This document shows, in pieces, positions 1 to 42,893 of a DNA stretch of 64,000 nucleotides. A program made the translations under genes and the position numbers. How positions within the stretch are numbered: position 1 is the stretch's first letter; every line of letters starts with the position of its first letter. Below the pieces are notes generated by a model. That model was not told the DNA's origin, did not search any database, and saw only the letters and a list, made by a program, of their open reading frames with translations. This stretch comes from Chaenocephalus aceratus (lineage: Eukaryota; Chordata; Actinopteri; Perciformes; Channichthyidae): positions 20,668,136 to 20,732,135 of the forward strand of contig CM043808.1 of the NCBI GenBank assembly GCA_023974075.1, written 5' to 3'.

Positions 1-316
1 AAAGCAACGGGACGATTTCTGAGGGCTCCGCTTTGAAGCTGCACTAAGGCTGTGAGTGCTTTCCCCCAGGCATAAATGTACTAGTAGTCTGTTGCAACTC
101 ACTGTAACATATTGTGTGTGTTTTGATGCTATTGATTGTGTCTGAGAAACACAAGGAGATAGCATAATGGTATTTTTAGAAAGCCAACCATGTTGGATAG
201 AGTATCTCTTCCTTATTTTGTTCACAATGTCTTCATGGATCCTCTTTGACTTGATTGCACATGACAGCTCATGAATTTACAGTCAGTACTCAACCTTTTC
301 AAGAAAACCAGAAAGT
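1..316. other. Unannotated flank
   Basis: I see no coding potential, no recognisable repeat and no RNA gene here. The segment lies downstream of the 3' end of kcnk2. Confidence 0.5.
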
Positions 317-425
317 AACTCGTGCGAGTTAATAAAGCGTGCGCACGAGTTACTAAAGCGTGCGCACGAGTTACTAAAGCGTGCGCACGAGTTACTAAAG
401 CGTGCGCACGAGTTAATAAAGCGTG
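317..425. repeat. Five-copy 21-bp tandem repeat
   Basis: The unit cgtgcgcacgagttactaaag occurs with very little change at 338-358, 359-379 and 380-400. Slightly variant copies lie on either side, two of them with aataaag in place of actaaag. Each unit contains the 8-bp palindrome gtgcgcac. Confidence 0.85.
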
Positions 426-680
426 GCCTCATTTTGTGTGTGTGTGTGTGTGCGTGTGTGTGGGCATTTGTTTATGATAGTATCGTTCGTTCCGGTGCAC
501 TCCGGCAGGGCTATAGCACATCGAGATTAAGATTAAACGAATTTCTTTCATTTGGGAATACATTTATAGTATAACTATGGAGAACCAGATTTGTGTAAAT
601 TACTGTTCGTGGTAATTTGAAAACAAATGCCGGTGGTGTCGGACACACACAAACACACCGAACACGCACACACAGAGCTG

Positions 681-814
<134 letters not shown>

Positions 815-1480
815 CCCAGGTGACAGGACATCTCCTTCATAAAACGAGGGGAATACTCTGGTAGTTCGATGTGTGTAGAGGTGTGTGTGGTTGAACGTAG
901 CAGCCTCGATCTCTATTCAGCGGTTCTAATGAAGGGAAACGCAGTGAAGTAAACAGTAAAAGGCACCGCTCTTTGCAGCTAGTGCTGCTCTTCTCAGATT
1001 CTGCTGAATTACACGTTACTGCCTCCAGTGCCCTGTACGACGAAGCCAGTTCAACAGACCCTGGATATGTTTGATTTACCCGGCTTAACTAACCCTAACA
1101 AACGCGATGTCGCTAAGCGGTCCTACGAAGCTGGTTATCAACTCAGAAAATCAACCAGGGTTTCTCTGTCCGGTTGAGAGTGCGTTCACGTGAAAGGGAC
1201 AGGGTTACCAACATTTGACCAATCACAAACATGGAGACGGGTGCTGACAGCGCAGCGTCATACTTCATGAATGAATAGTGTAAATAGCGAATCCTGCTTC
1301 GTAGTACAGGCCACTGGTGCCACAGAGATTTCATAAAGTGAAGGAGGTTTTCCTTCTATAAAACAGCTGTGGGCAGCAGATACTGTAAATCACGGACAGG
1401 AATCCCTCAATTTAAATAAAACGAGGCCACGCTTTATTAACTCGTGCGAACGAGAAAGTAAAACGTGGCCACGTTTTATT

Positions 1481-2402
1481 TATTTTTCTCTCAATGAACC
1501 CTCCAGGGCTCCGTAGATAACCCATACTGTACATTATAGACATTTGGTATAGCAGATAGCTTAGTTTGCCACATACAGCATACTGTCTTGTAAATCACGC
1601 TATATTGTATTTACTGTTTACTGTAATGCTAAAAATGTCTATAGCACTAGCAAATATATTGAGAATATGACAGCATATCATACTGGATTAAAAAAAACAA
1701 AAACATTCCATAAGACACAATTCAAACCTTTCAACTTGGAGAAACCAGGGCCTTAAATGTCATAAAGATCTGTTAATTCCCATCCTAATAGAAAAAAAAT
1801 CCTGTATAAAATCTTAAAATAACAAGTTCTGCCTGAATTTCAGTATTAAATATCAAAATAAGATGTGTTCCACCAACTGTACCTTGAATGACTTTGTCAA
1901 TTTAATTATATTTTATTAATTGTAATGCATTATAATTAATTTTCTAAATGCAAATAAGCTTTGGCAATACGAACAGTGGTATGTCAGGCAAAAAAAGTAA
2001 TTTAAATGAACTACACCATGACATTCCTACCATTTACATCATCTATAATCAACGCACTATGAATCAGCCGCAGAGAGGAGTTTATTTAAATCAACGCTTC
2101 TAATTAAACGTGATGCGACTGATTGACTGATTGACTGATTGGATATTTAGTCACCGCAGTGAGACAGCAAACAGCTCACTGATGATGTACATTCAATTTT
2201 GGCAAAGCATAAAGAATATGTGAAAAGCGTGAATAATCAACAGTTACATACTGTACATGCTAGGGTTTGTTTCCTCCTGGGGAAAAATCAGACAGTGATG
2301 ATGCACCAAGCTCTCTGTAACATAGGATTCAATTTCAAGAAATAACTGGAAGCACTCCCGATCCTTTGAACGCAGCATCTCTGATTCTCTTTCAGAGAAA
2401 TA
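1481..2402. other. AT-rich intergenic sequence
   Basis: I recognise nothing here beyond a short GATTGACT tandem run near 2120. No long open frames or repeat ends were seen. Confidence 0.5.
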
Positions 2403-2961
2403 CACTGTAAAATATTACCATGATTTCACAATATTTAGCTGTAATATTTTACAATAAATTACTGTTTTACCACTTTACAGTCTTTACCTGTAATGTTCAC
2501 AATATAATACTGTAATTTTGAATTTCACAGTGAAATCAATACAGGCACAGTTAATTACTGTGAATGTACAGGATCAATGATTACCAGGATTTCACAACAT
2601 GTTACTGTATTATTTCACAGTAAAATACTGTATTCAGACCATCCTCTGTGATAACACAACAAATTAAGTGATTTTCTTGCTTTCATCGCTCTTGCTTGGC
2701 TTTAAATACTAATTTCTTTCTTTGGTGCAGGTTTTACTTAAATTGAAAGGGGTACCGCTGCATGTGCCTTAAAATAAACGATGCAACATATAAATCCATG
2801 TAAAATTTAAATGGTTGTCTTGGATTATTATTTTCAGGTGCTTCCTGGGCATTAATCCTGAGACGGGCTCGAAAGCCAAAAAGAGGCATGGCAATTTAAA
2901 CCCCCATGTCAGCACATTCTTCAGAAAAATTGTTGACTTCGAGTGGATGTCTGTAGACATG

Positions 2962-3537
2962 TGTTACGTGCTCCCCTCCTTGTTTTCTTTCTGTCTCCCT
3001 GCTGCAGGTGCACCTGGTCTGCCCCTGGCTCCGCCTCTGCCCAGGTGCACCTGGTCTGTCCCTGGCTCCGCCTCTGCCCAGGTGTTCCAAATTCCACTCA
3101 GCCATGTATATATAAAGAGAAGCTGGAGCAGAAGGATGTCTCGCCTGTCCTAACGCCAGGAGACACTCTCCTTAGAATACCTCTTTGCCATTTTGAGCTG
3201 TAGGCCATATTTTTGCAGGTGTCTTTATGTTTAGCCTGGAGGACCTGGTAGTCCAGTTTTCGCGGCTTTATTTTGTTTCCCATAGGGTTTATAATTTATT
3301 TCTGGGGGGAAGTTCTGGGTCCTACGGCCCGTGGTGTGGCTGGCTCGGGTTCCCTCCTTCTGTTTGTTCCTTTTGGCCAGTCCTTCAGACCTCTTTTTGT
3401 TTCCCGTTTCGCTTGTGTGAGCAAACGGCTGATTATCAATAAATGCTTGTTACCAAGTACCGGTTATTGCGTGTATTCTTTCATGTTGCGGGTCTCAGCA
3501 CAAGCCACTACGCGGAGTAGAGGTTGGGGCCGTAACA
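2962..3537 (+). mobile_element. Solo LTR of an LTR retrotransposon
   Basis: The segment starts TGTTAC and ends GTAACA. It is flanked by a perfect 5-bp duplication, ACATG, at 2957-2961 and 3538-3542. Inside are a TATA-like stretch (tatatataaag, about 3105) and an AATAAA signal near 3439, in the order expected for U3-R-U5 on the plus strand. No internal retrotransposon coding sequence adjoins it, so it is best read as the product of LTR-LTR recombination. A 5-bp duplication fits Gypsy-type elements and some endogenous retroviruses. I cannot choose between them from the LTR alone. Confidence 0.85.
3006..3079 (+). repeat. 37-bp tandem duplication in the LTR
   Basis: Two adjacent 37-bp units (3006-3042 and 3043-3079), each starting aggtgcacctggtctg, differ at a single visible base. 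They lie upstream of the TATA-like stretch, where LTR enhancer duplications commonly occur. Confidence 0.85.
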
Positions 3538-4029
3538 ACATGTCCAAGACACTGTGAAATGTACTTTGCAGTTCAATGGAGTAATAAAAAGTTAAAATGG
3601 GCATTTTCTTTGTTTTTCTTTGTTGATTGAGCTGATTGAATTGTGTAGTTATGGCAAAATCCCAGTGAACTAGTCAGTGATTTACAATATATTATCGTAT
3701 TATTTACATTTTTATATTTGCAGTAAATTACTGGCTACTGTGTTGCATTACTTCTACAGTAATAGTGTGAAAATAGAGGTAATTACTGTAATGTATGTAC
3801 AGCAAGGTACCATAATATCACAGCTCTGTACTGCTATATTACAGTAATTCCATGGGTAAAGTCACAGTATTTAGTTGTACTTTTATTCTAATTTACTATA
3901 AAATATCTACAGTAATTGAAAAATATTCAGTCAATTACTGTGAAATATTCACAGTCAATTACCGTGAAATCCATGCAACTAGTAGCCAGTAATTTACTGT
4001 AATTTTACAGTCAAACATTTTACAGTGTA

Positions 4030-5189
4030 GGATCATTACTTTGGTATAAGGGAGATGGGTTGTGATCAGTGAGCCTGGCTCTGTGTGGTAAATGTAACTC
4101 CTTTAACACATTAGGACTGCTGTGAAATGGCTAATGGCACTGGCAGACAGAGAGGTGACATTTCCCCAGTTGTTAAGAAACAGTTCCTTTACTACATATT
4201 TTAAATTCCTAAATGAAAATGTTGCGTTTGTCTTTATTCAAAGAAGCCTCCTGAATATGCCTTTTTTACTACTGTGCTCATAAATAACAAGTATGAGTGG
4301 ACAAACAAGTGTAGCTCAGTCCGTCATGCATCATCTTCACATGTTCAGCTTCGTTCTTCGTAAGGCACAAGTGGATTATTCCTTAGGGTGAGAAGCTGAA
4401 TGTTAGTAATGGAGCGACACAAATGTCAACATTCATATCTTAAGCGAGGACAGACTGATCAGATGCAAGGCATATAAAGTCATACTGGAAGAAGTGTAAA
4501 CTATAAAGAAAAAAAGCCAAGTTCCTTAGTGTAAGCACAGGACTGCTGCCTGGTGGAGAACATAGTTAATTGTAAATTACGGAGTGTTTTTTAGCAGTGA
4601 AGATCCTCTTTATCTGATGCAGATTTCAGGGCCTCAGGAAATGTAACAAGAGACAAGCACAGATACATGCTTGCTTTCTAAGTTTGATGGATGTATTTAT
4701 TACCGTATTTTCACAGGCTTGTTTCTGAGTATATGAGAAAAAGATGTCCAGTATGTTGCTACCTCAATATGGGCTTTAATTTCCTTCCTGCTCGTGAGAT
4801 AAGTTTGCGAACTCAAGCCGCTGATACAATCATTATTTCCAGTCCGGACCTCGCTTCTAAATTGGCTCGATCGCTAGCATAGCTGTCGATCATGTTGGCA
4901 CAGACACAATGAAAGCAAGTCGGCGTCCTGCATTGAAACAATGGAGGCTGTAGCTGGCACATCATGAGGTTTAGTTTGATTTTTCAAAACACGCACATAA
5001 GAGTGCGCAGCCGGGCGATTAATCTGTGTTGAAGTCACTTTCAAGGTTTTCAGCCAATGATCGGAGCACGATCCAATCAATGAATGCACACTGGCAACGT
5101 ATCACAGAATCTCATTCAATAAGCACAAGAGGGCCTTTGTGTTTGTAACTCCTGTCCGCTGTCCCTGAATCTCATATTCACGCCGCTCC
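4030..5189 (-). other. kcnk2: kcnk2 3' flank, including the probable 3' UTR
   Basis: This is the region after the kcnk2 stop codon on the minus strand. An AATAAA on the minus strand at about 4696-4701 could be a polyadenylation signal, but such hexamers are common in AT-rich DNA, so the transcript end is not fixed. No other genes or repeats were recognised. Confidence 0.35.
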
Positions 5190-36419
<31,230 letters not shown>

Positions 36420-36539
36420 CTGTGAGGAAGGAATGTATTAATGTGGATCCATTTATTCCTGTTGCATACTCATCTTAGTACCAACTGCACTGCCTTAACC
36501 AGCAGAACATCTTCCCTAAGGGATTAAGTCTATCTACCC

Positions 36540-36602
36540 GTCTATCCATCTATCCATCCCGCCATCCCGCCATCCTCCACCTACTCTATCTATCTATCTA
36601 TG
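36540..36602. repeat. CTAT/CCAT-rich tetranucleotide repeat
   Basis: This is a short imperfect array of CTAT and CCATC units. Confidence 0.8.
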
Positions 36603-37499
36603 CTAAAACATGGAGTTCTCTCATGTGTTTTATACAATGTTAGAGCAGGGGTGCATCAAATATTTTCATTTCATTTTGGCGGTTAATTTCTTGATAAATC
36701 AATTCAACATTTATCACAATAAATGTCATAAAACAGTGAAAATTAACCATTGCCATTTTCAAGAGCATAGAGTGAAGTTTTGAGTGTAGAAAGCAGCTTT
36801 GCATTATATAGAAGAAGCTGGAACAACAGTGTTTAAATCATTTCTGCTGATATGTCTTTTATTTATCAATTAATTGATTAGCAAACTTTAGGAAGGGATG
36901 ACAGTTATAATTAATGGATAGTGAAATATACTCACTTCTGTCATAGTAAACTTTTTTTTTAACTGTTGTGTCCCACAATACAAATGAGTACAAAGCTCAT
37001 TAAAAATTGAACTCGCTTTGTCACAATCCCATTTCCCCCAACAGCTTGCAGAAGTAGATGCAATTACATAACCACCCCATGAGTTCCTAATAGCCAGTAT
37101 TTCACTGTACGCAATTTATGGAGGATTACTTCTTCAACAGCTGAAATATATAATGTAAAATAAACCCATAACGATATTCATTGTTTTTGTGTTTGTTTTT
37201 ACTATATGCATTATCTTATTAATTTATATCGTTGAAATGGGTCTTAAGATGCAGAAATATAGTAGGGTATTATTATAAAAGCTACAATGCAAGTGTCACA
37301 TGCAGAGACAACATCACATATTAAATTGTGAAGCTAAAAGATTGCCACAATCACTAAATTCCACAAGCAACTCACTATAAAAACAAACGCAGACACATTC
37401 TTTATCCTCAATCTATGAAGGGGCAGTAATGAAAACATATTTATAACATTTTCATATTTCAAATGCTGAATTTCAACTAGTTTTTACGCACTCTACTTC
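36603..37499. other. AT-rich sequence upstream of kcnk2 exon 2
   Basis: I see nothing recognisable here. It is presumably kcnk2 intron 1. Confidence 0.5.
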
Positions 37500-37990
37500 T
37501 CTACCATCTCTACCCTCTTTGTTTCCTCATCGACGGATCTTTTTTTCCCCAAAGAAAGGGTAAATAATGATCTCCTGTTAGTGGGGCTTTTTGCCTCCGG
37601 TGCTCCCACCGAGGGACGTGGCCGCTCTCCACATGGCTTCTCCAGCGATCTGCGCTTCCCTTCACTTTACAATCTCCGGAGAAAATACATCCAGGACATT
37701 TCGTTTTCACCAAAAGACGCGTTTAGGACGGTGCGTAAAAGGAACAAGGGGAACAAATCGCTTCCATGAAATCCATGCGGGGTGTTTGGAGACATCGTTG
37801 CCCTGTGAGGACCGCAGAGGTTTGGATTGTACCGTTAGGAAGCTATTCACCCGAGTGACACATTGGAAACGCTGCCTCCCACTCGGTGTGACAGCTCCTA
37901 CTGTAAAACAGAAGAGAAGCTGCGTGCTGGCCAACACTTCACAGGCTTCCCATGCTGCAGAATCTCAGCCAACAATGCATGAGCACAAAC
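37500..37990 (-). promoter_or_regulatory. GC- and CpG-richer block, possible promoter or first exon
   Basis: This block is clearly richer in GC and CpG (acgcgt, ggccgc, ccggag) than the AT-rich DNA on either side. It lies about 1.1 kb upstream of kcnk2 exon 2. No exon with an ATG and the phase-1 donor required by exon 2 could be built from it, so an exon call is not supported. It could be an alternative promoter, an unrelated CpG cluster or a decayed repeat. Confidence 0.2.
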
Positions 37991-38755
37991 TGAAGATGCT
38001 CACAGTTGAGATTGTGTAAGACCGGGCTGTAGCTCAGCATAGATTGGTCTCACATATATTGTGCATGGAAGACCACTCTGTTCCATCATGGAAGCTGCCC
38101 GCCCCACTGTTATCCCCTGGTGGCCTCTGAGCAGCCATTTAGGTTTAAAGTGCCTGGCTCAAGGCACACTGGCAGATGATGCAAACAAAAAGAGTGTTTT
38201 CCCCTTGCATTATGCATATAAAAAGCCAAATTGTTCCAATTTGCTATTTGCATGTCATCACTTCCTTGGAGGATGATTACCTGCAGGTTACCTAAGCATC
38301 CATTTATGGTGCACTCTCTTTTCCAAAGGCCATTTTTTTCCTCCAGTTTAAGAGAGGAAATAAGAAGCATTTTCCTTGCTTTGACTGTGAGTTTAAACTC
38401 GTGACATCCCAGCAAACTCACACTTAGACAACAGCCATGCAGCTACTGTAAGGAGACCTCCAGTTGCCTTGGCTTGATTGGCAAATGTTAGTGAGCGAAG
38501 TGAGTTTATGTCACTGATTTGGTTTATATTTCTTTATGGCACGAAGGTATAGACCAATCCTCGGAGACACTAAACCAAGGCGGGCACATGTTTTTGAGTA
38601 ATTGAATTGTCAGTTGCAGCTTGTTTTTCTCTTCTGACGAGGAAGTGTGCAAGAGTAGCTTTGTTTGCGCAGATGTGTCCACCAATATTGATTTGCATGA
38701 GCTACTGCTGCTAATTGAATTGAGAGACATGCCCAACTGTGCTGTTTGATGCTCT

Positions 38756-38756
<1 letters not shown>

Positions 38757-38800
<44 letters not shown>

Positions 38801-38816
38801 CACGCACGCACGCACG

Positions 38817-38854
<38 letters not shown>
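38757..38854. repeat. (CA)n/(CACG)n microsatellite
   Basis: CA runs flank a central block of CACG and CGCG units. Confidence 0.95.
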
Positions 38855-38857
<3 letters not shown>

Positions 38858-40109
38858 AGATAATTGATAGAAAAATCCCACAATTCTGCTGACATTTCAG
38901 TTTTCCAGTAGCTGAGTTTGCTGAGGAAAGAATGCCTCTTCTGCAATAGATAGAAGTAATAAATTGTATAGGTGCAGTGTGCAGCAATAAAAGCATAAAA
39001 CAATTCAACGTGCTTGTGCTTCACCTTCTGAAGGGCTTTCAGGAGATTGTGTCCACATTTCAACAAACCGCTTGTCCCATTATAATCAAAATGGTTTTCT
39101 ACTTTGTTCTATTTCTTTCATTCCTTTCCTTTTCTGCTCGTCTCTTTCTGACTTCAAATGATTCAGTGTCAAGCATCCAATCTGCCCTATAAAACATAGC
39201 AGATACATTGTATCCTTTCACGTCTTAGATGCTGCCGCCTATTAGATGAATGTTCCCTCCATTATTCTAGCGATTATACTGATCCTTAAAATATAATAAC
39301 GTCTGGGCTTTTTTGATGCAGTATTTATAAAACAATTAGTACTTCTTGTTCTCATATTCTTTTTATAGAGCCACATTATTAATACAAAGTGAAATTATGA
39401 AATATAAACGCTGTTGAATCTCCTCTGGACACCCAGTCATGTCACTGTGTACTCAGGAAGTCAAGTGATAATTTGTCCAATATTAACTGTCCTCCGAGTA
39501 ACCGAAGACTTTTGAAAATCTGCCGGTTTTGCTTATGTTGCTATGGTTACGTTCCTGCTGTAATTGTAACAGCAGCATTTAATAGGCAGGATATAACAAA
39601 GGGAACCACACTGCAGTAAACCCACCCTGTTTACTGTGCATTAATGACCAGCTGTGTATCACCTTTACAGGGCAGTTTGTTATGTGTGCAGTTATGGTGC
39701 CTCTTCTCTCACTACAGACTGAGAGTGAGAGAAGAGTGGATCCATCACTGGTAGCAACACTTAAGGTACGAACACAAATTTGACAGAACAGATATGTAAA
39801 ATGATGTATTGTAAATGCATCTTGTAAACGTGGGTTTAGTCTTAACAGCCTTTATACTTTATCTAAAGGGTGGTTTGTAACCCCTCCCCCATAAATAATA
39901 TTATAGATTATCCTCACGGCGCTCTATGTAGAATATCTGTACTCACTCGCTTGTGCATTAATGGGTCTATTTTTCTTCGTATCCTTTTCTCTCTGTTCAC
40001 CATTGCAAATCCCTCAGTCTCCCCTTGTTTTCCTCTGCAAACAGTAATCAGAAGTCTGATTTTCGTATTTATTTGATGCATCTTTGATTTGAATCTACAA
40101 CGTTTTTTA
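38855..40109. other. Unannotated sequence
   Basis: No genes, RNA genes or repeats were recognised here. Confidence 0.5.
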
Positions 40110-41039
40110 ATCAATGTTGAGAAAAGTGTGAACCCTTTGGATTCTACACAACATAGCGTTGTGGTGTTCCTTCCAAACAACTCAACTTTGGTTTCATCTG
40201 TCCACAGAATATTTTGCCAGTAGTGCTGTGGAACATCCAGGTGCTCTTTTGCAAACTTCAAACGTGCATCAATGTTTTTTCTGGACAGCAGTGGCTTCCT
40301 CCGTGGTGTCCTCCCATGAACTCCATTCTTGTTCAGTGTTTTTACGTATCGTAGATTCGTCAACAGAGATGTTAGCATGTGCCAGAGATTTTCTTTAAGT
40401 CTCTAGCTGACACTCTAGGATTTCTTCTTCACCTCATTGAGCATTCTGCGCTGTGCTCTTGCAGTCATCTTTACAGGACGGCCACTCCTAGGGAGAGTAG
40501 CAACAGTGCTGAACTTTCTCCATTTATAGACAGTTTGTCTTACCGTGTGGACTGATGAACATCAAGGCTTTGAGATACTTTTGTAACCCTTTCCAGCTTT
40601 ATGCAAGTCAACAATTCTAATCGTAGGTCTTCTGAGAGCTCTTTTGTGCGAGGCGTGGTTCACATCTGGCAAATGCTTCTTAAGAATAGCAAATTCAAAA
40701 CTGGTGTGTATTTTTTATAGGGCAGGGCAGCTTCAACCAACACCACCAATCTCGTCTCATTGATTGGACTCCAGGTTTGGCTGACTCCTGACTCCAATTA
40801 GCTCTTGAAGAAGTCTTTAGCCGAGGGGTTCACATACTGTTTCCACCCTGCACTGTGAATGTTTACATGGTGTGTTCAATAAAAACATGAAAACATATAA
40901 TTGTTTGTGTGGTATTAGTTTAAGCAGACTGTGTTTGTCTGTTGTTGTGACTTAGATGAAGATCAGAACACATTTTATGACCAATTTATGCAGAAATCCA
41001 GGTAATTCCAAAGGGTTCACATACTTTTTCTTGCAACTG
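40110..41039 (-). mobile_element. Internally deleted Tc1 transposon
   Basis: The right end is the inverse of cagttgcaagaaaaagtatg, then tgaaccctttggaattacct. The left end at about 40115 carries a decayed copy of the same terminus (gttgagaaaagtgtgaaccc). The right end abuts TA (41040-41041). On the minus strand the transposase fragment KTLNKNGVHGRTPRRKPLLS, followed by ILWTDETKVELFG (about 40330-40150), contains the first catalytic Asp. It then stops abruptly at the left end, so the other two catalytic residues are gone. This is a different Tc1 family from the one at 23.7 kb. Confidence 0.85.
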
Positions 41040-41391
41040 TATTTGCCTCAGAGATGTAGCAGAAGTACACATTATCATAACATGGAAACATTCAGGCACA
41101 GTACAAGTAGGTCAATCTTTATAATTGAGTACGATACTTGTGTAAATGTACTTTTCACCACTGCATATATGCTAGGCGGCGCTAGGGGGTGGCTACTTGG
41201 GCTCAAGCCCCGGATGTTTTTTTGTTTTTGTTTTTTTTAAATGTCTCGGGAGTAATGTGCAGTACCGGAGTCCACCAGAGAGGCAGCCGCTGCGGGACAT
41301 TAGCATGCGTACTGCGAAGCCTTCCCTGCTCTGAAGAAGAAGTGATCCTTCCTTGTGCCTGACGAGTTTTAAGCTAATAGCCTATAAAGTT

Positions 41392-41431
41392 ATGGATATT
41401 AGAAAGTTATTTTCATCGAAGAAGGCGCCAC

Positions 41432-41478
<47 letters not shown>

Positions 41479-41541
41479 TCAGCAGCTGACAACAATGTCA
41501 TCACCAGCAGTGAAGAAATGGATGATGTTTCAGGTTTGTGA
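41392..41541 (+). CDS. Putative first coding exon of a hAT-type transposase with a poly-Ala run
   Basis: The ATG starts MDIRKLFSSKKAPQ, followed by about 15 alanines from a GCA repeat, then VSAADNNVITSSEEMDDV. It runs into gatgtttcag|gtttgt, a plausible splice donor. Similar short MDIR-type starts occur in ZMYM/hAT-like transposases, but the rest of the protein was not found, so function is inferred from context within the element. A chance ORF is possible. Confidence 0.35.
41431..41477 (+). repeat. (GCA)n trinucleotide repeat
   Basis: This is an uninterrupted CAG/GCA array of about 15 units inside the putative transposase exon, where it encodes poly-Ala. Confidence 0.95.
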
Positions 41542-41639
41542 ATCTAATGGTGATATCTGCACTCTGGCTGACTGAGTAAGAAGTGAAAAAGAGTGATGTA
41601 CTGTAACGTTAATCTTATAGCTAGTAAACATGGAGTAAC

Positions 41640-41890
41640 CAAGGCAAGGCAAGTTTATTTATATAGCAACTTTTAACACAAGGCAATTCAAGGTGCTTTA
41701 CAAAAATGAAAGACATTCAGACAAAGGCATTTAAAAACAGTAAAAGATAATAAAAGAAAACATTGAAAGAAAAAATACATGAATAAAAAGTTACAGTGCA
41801 GTTTAAGATATGAATAGTTCACACAGAAGTTCCACTTTTACTGATGAACACAACCGCTCAGTTTTAAATTAAAAGCAGCGACAAAAGATA
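41640..41890 (-). mobile_element. L2-type LINE 3' tail
   Basis: This segment is nearly identical over about 230 bp to the 3' UTR at 26030-26280: the same aaggcaaggcaagtttattt start and the same gacattcagacaaaggcatt. It is 5'-truncated and nested inside the composite hAT element. Confidence 0.85.
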
Positions 41891-42199
41891 AACCACACTA
41901 AGTCAATACCCTTATATGTTAGTATGTATACAGAACATGACTACAAATTATTCTAAGATGTAACGTAAACCTTCATACCTCAGTCTACTTTTAAGACACT
42001 AAAATAACGTATTCCCATTTGTATTTTTGTTTTTTGCGCGTGGAATTACTACCGGCTCTCGTTTCAGTACACCATAACAACGGAACCATAGCAACTGGAA
42101 CTGACAGCAACGGAACTGACAGGCAACCACTCTGAATCCGATTGGCTGTGACTGGCATCCGCTCAGGAGTGCCCGATTCAGAAACGTGACTCTTATACT

Positions 42200-42893
42200 C
42201 TTTACGTCACAAACAAAGATGGTGGATGAGAATAGATCTATAAAACGATAAGCAATGCGCAGTGGATCGGAAGAGGACGGTGTGTCGGCGTTGTTCGATA
42301 GCGGTGCGGTATGCTAATGGAACACACGCCAAACATGCTAAATCACATCAGCAGGCATCACCCAGATTTGCCAATCACCGGAGCCTGGCAAAAGACAACA
42401 GCAGTTCAAACAGCTGATCCCCGCTGTTTTTAAGAAGCCAATAGACATGAAGCTGAGAGACCAAAATAAATAACGGAAGCTTTTTGGCATATTTTTTCAA
42501 CGACTTTGCGTTCTTGAAACACTTTCTTATTATTTATGATGTCATATTTTCAAGACATTCTTTTTAGTTGTACAGCTTGATGAAACCTTTTTGTTTGACA
42601 TCAGCCATTATAGATACTATGGCCATATGAGTGTGTGTGTGGTACTGTTTGTGGTTTGTTTTTAACTGTTTAATACAGTTAATTATTCAAAATGTCAGAG
42701 TTCCTTATTTTTAAACTGAAACTTGCACTACTGTTCAAAAGTAAATAACAACAAACCCTGGAATTATGCATTTGGGACTTTTTTTTTGCTTTTCTTGTTG
42801 CTTTGTACTTGTCGTACCGAAACCGTGACCCCCAAACCGAGGTATGAACCGAACCGTGACTTCTGTGAACCGTTACACCCCTAGTCACCGGTG
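42200..42893 (+). mobile_element. hAT element fragment with BED-finger remnant
   Basis: The right end reads cggttcataactcgg-like sequence, then gaaccgttacacccctag. Its inverse, ctaggggtgtaacggttc, is a common fish hAT terminus. Around 42300-42430 the plus strand translates to a decayed BED-type finger (NMLNHISRHHPDLPITGAWQ, then KTTAVQ). The left terminus is not visible and the coding part is broken. Confidence 0.6.

Larger units (their letters stand above)
2403..4027. mobile_element. DNA transposon with CACTGTAAAAT ends, interrupted by a solo LTR
   Basis: The left end reads cactgtaaaatatt and the right end is the inverse of cactgtaaaatgtt. Both are flanked by TA (2401-2402 and 4028-4029). 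Subterminal regions (2403-2660 and 3660-4027) are dense in short ttactgt/acagtaa motifs in both orientations, as in CACTA-like elements and some fish MITEs. Without the LTR insertion the element would be about 1.05 kb. No transposase is visible, so it is non-autonomous. The family is uncertain because a TA duplication is not the 3-bp duplication expected for CACTA elements. Confidence 0.6.

Noticed and set aside
317..425. CRISPR-like array of 21-bp repeats
   Set aside because: Units are directly adjacent without unique spacers, the genome is vertebrate, and the motif recurs inverted as part of a repeat element.
2815..3557. Several 60-110-codon frames over the 3 kb region
   Set aside because: They overlap the solo LTR and its 37-bp duplication and carry no domain.
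37510..37713. kcnk2 exon 1 candidate on the minus strand
   Set aside because: Open for 67 codons, but it ends in a stop rather than a phase-1 donor, and it has no similarity to any remembered TREK-1 N-terminus.
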